8,321 bases of DNA. Origin: Bacillota bacterium (GTDB taxonomy: Bacteria; Bacillota; Clostridia; Christensenellales; QAND01). The notes beneath the pieces are model-generated. The model saw only the letters and a list, made by a program, of their open reading frames with translations. It was not told the origin of the DNA and searched no databases. Positions 5,170 through 8,321 of this stretch are shown here, piece after piece (position 1 is the first letter of the stretch; every line of letters starts with the position of its first letter). The stretch covers positions 1 to 8,321 of the forward strand of contig QAND01000007.1 of NCBI GenBank assembly GCA_003150225.1, in the 5' to 3' direction. Made by a program: the position numbers and the translations under genes.

Positions 5170-6135
5170 ATGGTGGATCAACCGCTGACGCTGGGCGGGC
5201 GCTCCATCCAAGGACGACTCTGGCTGGCCCCCATGGCGGGGGTGACGGATCTGCCCTTCCGGGTGGTGGCCGCCGAGCTGGGTTGTCCTTTTTCCGTTAC
5301 CGAGATGGTGAGTGCCAAGGGCATCTATTACGGAGGAAAGACCCTGGATCTGCTGCAAACCCATCCCGCCCAGGGACCGGGACTGGTGCAGCTTTTCGGC
5401 CGGGACCCTCGGCTTATGGCCCACATGGCCAAGCGGTTGTTTGACCAGGGCCTCTGTCGGGACGGCGTCGACATCAACATGGGCTGTCCTGCCCCTAAAA
5501 TTGTGAAAAACGGGGAGGGAAGCGCTCTTCTGCTGGAGCCACGGCTCTGCGGGGAGATCGTCTCCGCCGTCAAAAAGGCCATTCCTCTGCCGGTAACAGT
5601 CAAGATCCGCCGTGGCTTTGGAGCGGGGGAGGACGTAATCGAGGAGCTGTGTCCCATTCTGGAGGAGGCGGGGGCGGACGCTGTGGCCATCCATGGCCGA
5701 ACGCGGGATCAGATGTACGCCGGTCAAGCGGACTGGGACTGCATCCGGCGCGCCAAAGCCCTCTTGCGGATTCCCGTCATCGGCAATGGAGACGTTGCCT
5801 CCCGCGGGGACGCGGAGGAACGGATGGCGGAAACGGGCTGCGACGGCGTCCTGGTGGGCCGGGGCGCCTTTGGAAATCCATTCCTGTTCTCCAAGAGGAT
5901 TTTTTCGCCGGAGGAGCGCCTGGCTGTCATAGAGCGGCATCTGGATCTAACCCTGGCCCTGCGGGGGGAACGGGTGGGCGTGCCGCTGATGCGCAAGCAT
6001 CTGTGCGCCTATATAAAGGGGTTTCGGGGAGGCGCCAAAGCCCGCCCCCAGATCCTCTCCGCCAACACTCGGGAGGAAATCCTGGCCCCGGTGCGCCGGG
6101 TGATGCTAGCGCCATTTGACAAAGAGGAACGATAG
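5170..6135 (+). CDS. dusB: tRNA-dihydrouridine synthase (DusB type)
   Basis: A 321-residue FMN enzyme that reduces specific uridines in the tRNA D-loop to dihydrouridine using NADPH. The TIM-barrel motifs are LAPMAGVTDLPFR (19-31), EMVSAKG (45-51), VQLFGRDP (73-80), DINMGCPAPKIVKNGEGSALL (101-121) with catalytic Cys106, VKIRRGF (144-150), AIHGRTRDQMYAGQADW (173-189), IGNGDV (204-209) and CDGVLVGRGAFGNPF (224-238). A C-terminal helical domain with PLMRKHLCAYIKGF (272-285) contacts tRNA. The ATG at 5170 is chosen because the protein then begins like its relatives; GGGAG (5155-5159) is a modest ribosome binding site 10 bases upstream, overlapping the end of the previous gene. Adjacency to greA and lysS is a conserved Firmicutes arrangement. 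The DusB assignment over another Dus class is likely but not proven. Confidence 0.94.
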   Translation: MVDQPLTLGGRSIQGRLWLAPMAGVTDLPFRVVAAELGCPFSVTEMVSAKGIYYGGKTLDLLQTHPAQGPGLVQLFGRDPRLMAHMAKRLFDQGLCRDGVDINMGCPAPKIVKNGEGSALLLEPRLCGEIVSAVKKAIPLPVTVKIRRGFGAGEDVIEELCPILEEAGADAVAIHGRTRDQMYAGQADWDCIRRAKALLRIPVIGNGDVASRGDAEERMAETGCDGVLVGRGAFGNPFLFSKRIFSPEERLAVIERHLDLTLALRGERVGVPLMRKHLCAYIKGFRGGAKARPQILSANTREEILAPVRRVMLAPFDKEER

Positions 6136-6143
6136 GATATAAT
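6116..6143 (+). promoter_or_regulatory. consensus sigma-A promoter for greA-lysS, inside the dus 3' end
   Basis: A perfect -35 TTGACA (6116-6121), 16-base spacer and perfect -10 TATAAT (6138-6143). The -35 and most of the spacer are within the last codons of dus and the -10 lies just past its stop. Transcription should begin near 6150. No terminator is seen between dus and greA, so greA-lysS probably has both readthrough and its own strong start. Confidence 0.85.
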
Positions 6144-6255
6144 AGTACCATTCACAACCCAGTTGGGAACAAAAGGACGGGTTGAAAGGACCGTTTTTTC
6201 GGGTGGAAAGCCCGGCTGCGGCGCCTTTGGGCCGTCGTCTTTTTGTTATGGAGTG

Positions 6256-6288
6256 CCTCTGGGAACGGCGTCAGCCGTGGTCCAGGGG
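6256..6288 (+). other. stable two-part hairpin in the greA leader
   Basis: CCTCTGG (6256-6262) pairs with CCAGGGG (6282-6288), then an internal loop (GA opposite GGT), then ACGGC (6265-6269) pairs with GCCGT (6274-6278) capped by a GTCA tetraloop. The 12 base pairs are mostly G-C. No T-run follows, so this is not a terminator. Confidence 0.6.
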
Positions 6289-6313
6289 CGGCGGCGTGAC
6301 GATGATGCCGGGC

Positions 6314-6327
6314 GGGCCATAGGGCCC
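6314..6327 (+). other. small hairpin 14 bases before the greA ribosome binding site
   Basis: GGGCC (6314-6318) and GGCCC (6323-6327) form a 5-bp all-G-C stem around ATAG. It ends 14 bases before the AGGAGG at 6342-6347, close enough to influence ribosome access but not overlapping it. Confidence 0.4.
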
Positions 6328-6354
6328 AGCCCAGCACGGATAGGAGGAAGCAGC

Positions 6355-6822
6355 ATGGAGAACAGCACCATTTTGACGGCGGAGGGCGCTCAGAAGCTGG
6401 AGGAACAGCTGGAGTATCTTAAGACCGTAGCCCGTAAGGAGATTGCCCAGCAGATCAAGGTCGCCCGGGAGTTTGGGGACCTTTCGGAGAATGCTGAATA
6501 CGATGAGGCCAAAAACGAGCAGGCTCGCATCGAAGGGGAGATCGTGGAACTGGAGAAGAAGCTCCGGGGCGCTACCGTTATCGATGAAAGCACCCTGGAC
6601 CGTTCGGTGGTACACATCGGCGCCGCGGTGGATTTGAAGGATCAGGCCGGCAAGAAGTTTCAGTTTACCATTGTGGGCTCCACCGAGGCGGACCCTTTAA
6701 AGGGCCGCATCTCCAACGAGTCCCCGGTGGGGGCCGCCCTTTTGGGGCACCACAAGGGAGATCGGGTGGAGGTAACCACCCCTGCCGGCGTACAGACCTA
6801 TACCATTCTGGCCATCAACTGA
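6355..6822 (+). CDS. greA: transcript cleavage factor GreA
   Basis: A 155-residue GreA, which enters the RNA polymerase secondary channel and stimulates cleavage of backtracked RNA so that paused polymerase resumes. The N-terminal coiled coil (about 8-77) has the conserved tip FGDLSENAEYDEAK (40-53), in which Asp42 and Glu45 match the Mg2+-coordinating acidic pair Asp41/Glu44 of E. coli. The C-terminal FKBP-like domain (about 80-155) includes ISNESPVGAALLGHHKGDRVEV. Length is normal (~158). ATG 6355 is set by AGGAGG (6342-6347) seven bases upstream; the reading frame stays open for 64 more codons upstream, but that part is the structured leader and has no GreA homology. lysS follows with 12 bases between stop and start. 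Confidence 0.97.
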   Translation: MENSTILTAEGAQKLEEQLEYLKTVARKEIAQQIKVAREFGDLSENAEYDEAKNEQARIEGEIVELEKKLRGATVIDESTLDRSVVHIGAAVDLKDQAGKKFQFTIVGSTEADPLKGRISNESPVGAALLGHHKGDRVEVTTPAGVQTYTILAIN

Positions 6823-6834
6823 GGAGTGACCAAC

Positions 6835-8321
6835 ATGGCGGAGGACCATACCAACGAGAACAACATCATAGAGGAAACCATCAACGAGGAGGAGCTCAGC
6901 GAGCAGCGGCGTATCCGGCGGGAAAAGCTGGATGCCCTTCGGGCCGCAGGGCAGGATCCCTATCGCGTCAGCCGGTTTGAACGGACCGCCAATTCCCAGG
7001 CCGTAAAGGGAACGGCGGAGCTGATGGATGCCCGGGTGTCGGTGGCGGGACGGATCGTGTCCCGGCGGATCATGGGCAAGGCCTCCTTCTGCCATATTCT
7101 GGACGAGGCGGGGGAGCTTCAGCTCTATCTGCGTCGGGACGATGTGGGGACGGAGAGCTACCAGGGCTTTAAGGCCATGGACATCGGAGACCTCATCGGG
7201 GTAACGGGCAAGGTGTTTACCACCAAAACAGGGGAGATCAGCGTCCATGTGGAGGAGATCACCCTTTTGAGCAAGAGCCTCATTCCCCTGCCCGAGAAGT
7301 TCCACGGCCTAAAGGATACCGATCTCCGGTACCGCCAGCGGTATGTGGACCTCATCGTAAATCCCGAAAGCCGGCGGGTGTTCCGGATGCGAAGCCAGAT
7401 CATCCGCGCCATGCGCAATTATCTGGACGAGCGGGGCTATATGGAGGTGGAGACGCCCATTCTCCAGACTGCGGCGGGGGGCGCCTCCGCTCGGCCCTTC
7501 GTGACCCATCATAATACCCTGGACATCGACATGTACCTGCGTATCGCCACCGAGCTTCACCTCAAGCGGCTCATCGTAGGGGGCTTCGATAAGGTCTATG
7601 AGATCGGCCGCATCTTCCGCAACGAGGGGATGGACGTGCGCCATAACCCCGAATTTACCACCGTGGAGCTGTACGCCGCCTATGAGGACATCGAATACAT
7701 CATGGACCTCACCGAGGATATGATCCGCCATATCGCCAGGGAGGTACTCCCCGGGGCGGTAGCGGAGTTTGATGGCGCCACCATCCGTCTGGACGAACCC
7801 TTCCGCAGGGCTACCATGGCCGGCCTGGTTCAGGAGAAGACGGGCATAGACTTCCTCACCATACCGGAGGAGGAGGCCTTCGCCGCCGCCAAAGCCGCGG
7901 GCTTCCATGAGATCAAAGAAACCATGAGCCGGGGGCAGCTTTTGTACGCCGGTTTCGAGCAGTTTGTGGAGGATACCCTCATCCAGCCCACCTTTGTGCT
8001 GGATCATCCTGTGGAGGTTTCCCCTCTGGCAAAGCGCCGGGAGGACGTGCCCTGGCTGACCCATCGGTTTGAGCTGTTCGTCTGCGGCTCGGAATTGGCC
8101 AACGCCTTCAGCGAGCTCAACGACCCCATCGACCAGTACAATCGTTTTCTCCAGCAGGCCCAGCAGCGGGCCGGCGGGGACGACGAGGCCCATGTGATGG
8201 ACGAGGATTTTGTCACCGCTCTGGAGTACGGCATGCCCCCCACCGGAGGCATGGGTATGGGGATCGACCGGCTCACCATGCTGCTGACGGGCTGCTACTC
8301 CATCCGGGACGTGCTCCTGTT
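6835..8321 (+). CDS. lysS: lysyl-tRNA synthetase, class II (3' end cut by the window)
   Basis: The first 495 codons of class II LysRS, which charges tRNA-Lys. The start ATG follows GAGGAG (6821-6826), which overlaps the greA stop, with 8 bases of spacing. An N-terminal helical extension (about 1-60) precedes an OB-fold anticodon-binding domain (about 66-150). Class II motif 1 is around 193-210 (MRNYLDERGYMEVETPIL), motif 2 is GRIFRNEGMDVRHNPEFTTVELY (258-280), and motif 3 is GGMGMGIDRLTMLLT (471-485). Other LysRS marks are LRYRQRYVDLI (164-174), LDIDMYLRIATELHLKRLIVGGF (229-251) and GSELANAFSELNDP (418-431). The window ends after SIRDVLL plus two bases of the next codon; relatives end a few residues later (around FP), so very little is missing. 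It is cotranscribed with greA. Confidence 0.97.
   Translation, partial: MAEDHTNENNIIEETINEEELSEQRRIRREKLDALRAAGQDPYRVSRFERTANSQAVKGTAELMDARVSVAGRIVSRRIMGKASFCHILDEAGELQLYLRRDDVGTESYQGFKAMDIGDLIGVTGKVFTTKTGEISVHVEEITLLSKSLIPLPEKFHGLKDTDLRYRQRYVDLIVNPESRRVFRMRSQIIRAMRNYLDERGYMEVETPILQTAAGGASARPFVTHHNTLDIDMYLRIATELHLKRLIVGGFDKVYEIGRIFRNEGMDVRHNPEFTTVELYAAYEDIEYIMDLTEDMIRHIAREVLPGAVAEFDGATIRLDEPFRRATMAGLVQEKTGIDFLTIPEEEAFAAAKAAGFHEIKETMSRGQLLYAGFEQFVEDTLIQPTFVLDHPVEVSPLAKRREDVPWLTHRFELFVCGSELANAFSELNDPIDQYNRFLQQAQQRAGGDDEAHVMDEDFVTALEYGMPPTGGMGMGIDRLTMLLTGCYSIRDVLL

Larger units (their letters stand above)
6150..6354 (+). promoter_or_regulatory. long structured leader of greA-lysS, unclassified
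   Basis: About 205 bases of untranslated leader between the consensus promoter and the greA start, rich in dyads. Segment AAAAGGACGG (6171-6180) can pair locally with CCGTTTTTT (6191-6199, nine pairs with two G-U) or with the distant CCGTC-GT-CTTTT (6232-6243, ten pairs with a two-base bulge), and the latter is followed by TTGTT. These two pairings exclude each other. A hairpin CGGG-N7-CCCG (6200-6214) may sit inside the long form. Two further hairpins occupy 6256-6288 and 6314-6327. This looks like a cis-regulatory RNA or attenuator, but it does not fit a T-box, lysine riboswitch or other class I know, and no leader peptide was convincing. Confidence 0.5.

Noticed and set aside
5649..6119. 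Arg/Gly-rich frame inside dus
   Set aside because: It is an alternative-frame shadow of the GC-rich dus coding sequence without its own start signals.
6150..6354. T-box (tRNA-Lys) leader before greA-lysS
   Set aside because: GGGTGG at 6200-6205 resembles the start of a T-box, but it is followed by AAAGCC rather than the required NACC. Too little leader precedes it for stem I with a lysine specifier.
6163..6354. 64-residue upstream extension of GreA or a leader peptide
   Set aside because: No ribosome binding site at the TTG start, the segment is structured, and GreA proteins begin at the 6355 ATG.

Overview
The window looks like a chromosomal segment from a spore-former-like Gram-positive bacterium of the Bacillota, probably class Clostridia and fairly GC-rich. 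This is inferred from several things: strong AGGAGG-type ribosome binding sites before almost every gene, an iron-sulfur L-serine dehydratase split into separate beta (SdaAB) and alpha (SdaAA) subunits, a dus-greA-lysS gene order familiar from Firmicutes, a gamma-D-glutamyl-diamino-acid endopeptidase resembling Bacillus ENP1/YqgT, and a collagen-like protein of the exosporium type. No single marker fixes the genus.

Layout. Positions 1-625 are the 3' end of an rRNA operon on the + strand: the last ~320 nt of 23S rRNA, then a tRNA-Asn(GTT), then 5S rRNA. The tRNA between 23S and 5S is an uncommon arrangement. A hairpin at 636-667 closes the operon and lies between it and the convergent minus-strand gene at 681-1355. 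That gene encodes a 224-residue protein with a CPRCG stub, 19 perfect Gly-X-Y triplets and a C-terminal globular domain. A 152-base divergent intergenic region with a near-consensus promoter leads into the sdaAB-sdaAA operon (1508-3058), which ends at a strong bidirectional terminator shared with the convergent minus-strand M14 endopeptidase gene (3101-4384).

From 4385 a second divergent intergenic region carries a clear sigma-A-type promoter reading right. It drives a small single-pass membrane protein of unknown function (4559-5164), followed 5 bases later by a DusB-type tRNA-dihydrouridine synthase (5170-6135). A perfect-consensus TTGACA/TATAAT promoter sits in the 3' end of dus and starts a ~205-base structured leader before greA (6355-6822). 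lysS (6835 onward) follows with its ribosome binding site overlapping the greA stop. lysS is cut by the window edge only a few residues from its expected end.

How the parts fit. The right half is a translation/transcription housekeeping cluster: tRNA modification, transcript-cleavage factor and lysyl-tRNA synthetase. The left half couples an rRNA/tRNA unit to serine catabolism (serine to pyruvate and ammonia) and to two genes plausibly linked to cell envelope or spore structure. The most unusual signals are the 23S-tRNA-5S order, the unsecreted-looking collagen-like protein, and the greA leader. In that leader one segment can pair with either of two downstream partners, the second ending in a T-run, which resembles attenuation but matches no riboswitch class I can name. 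I see no mobile element, CRISPR array or obviously new multi-gene system here.
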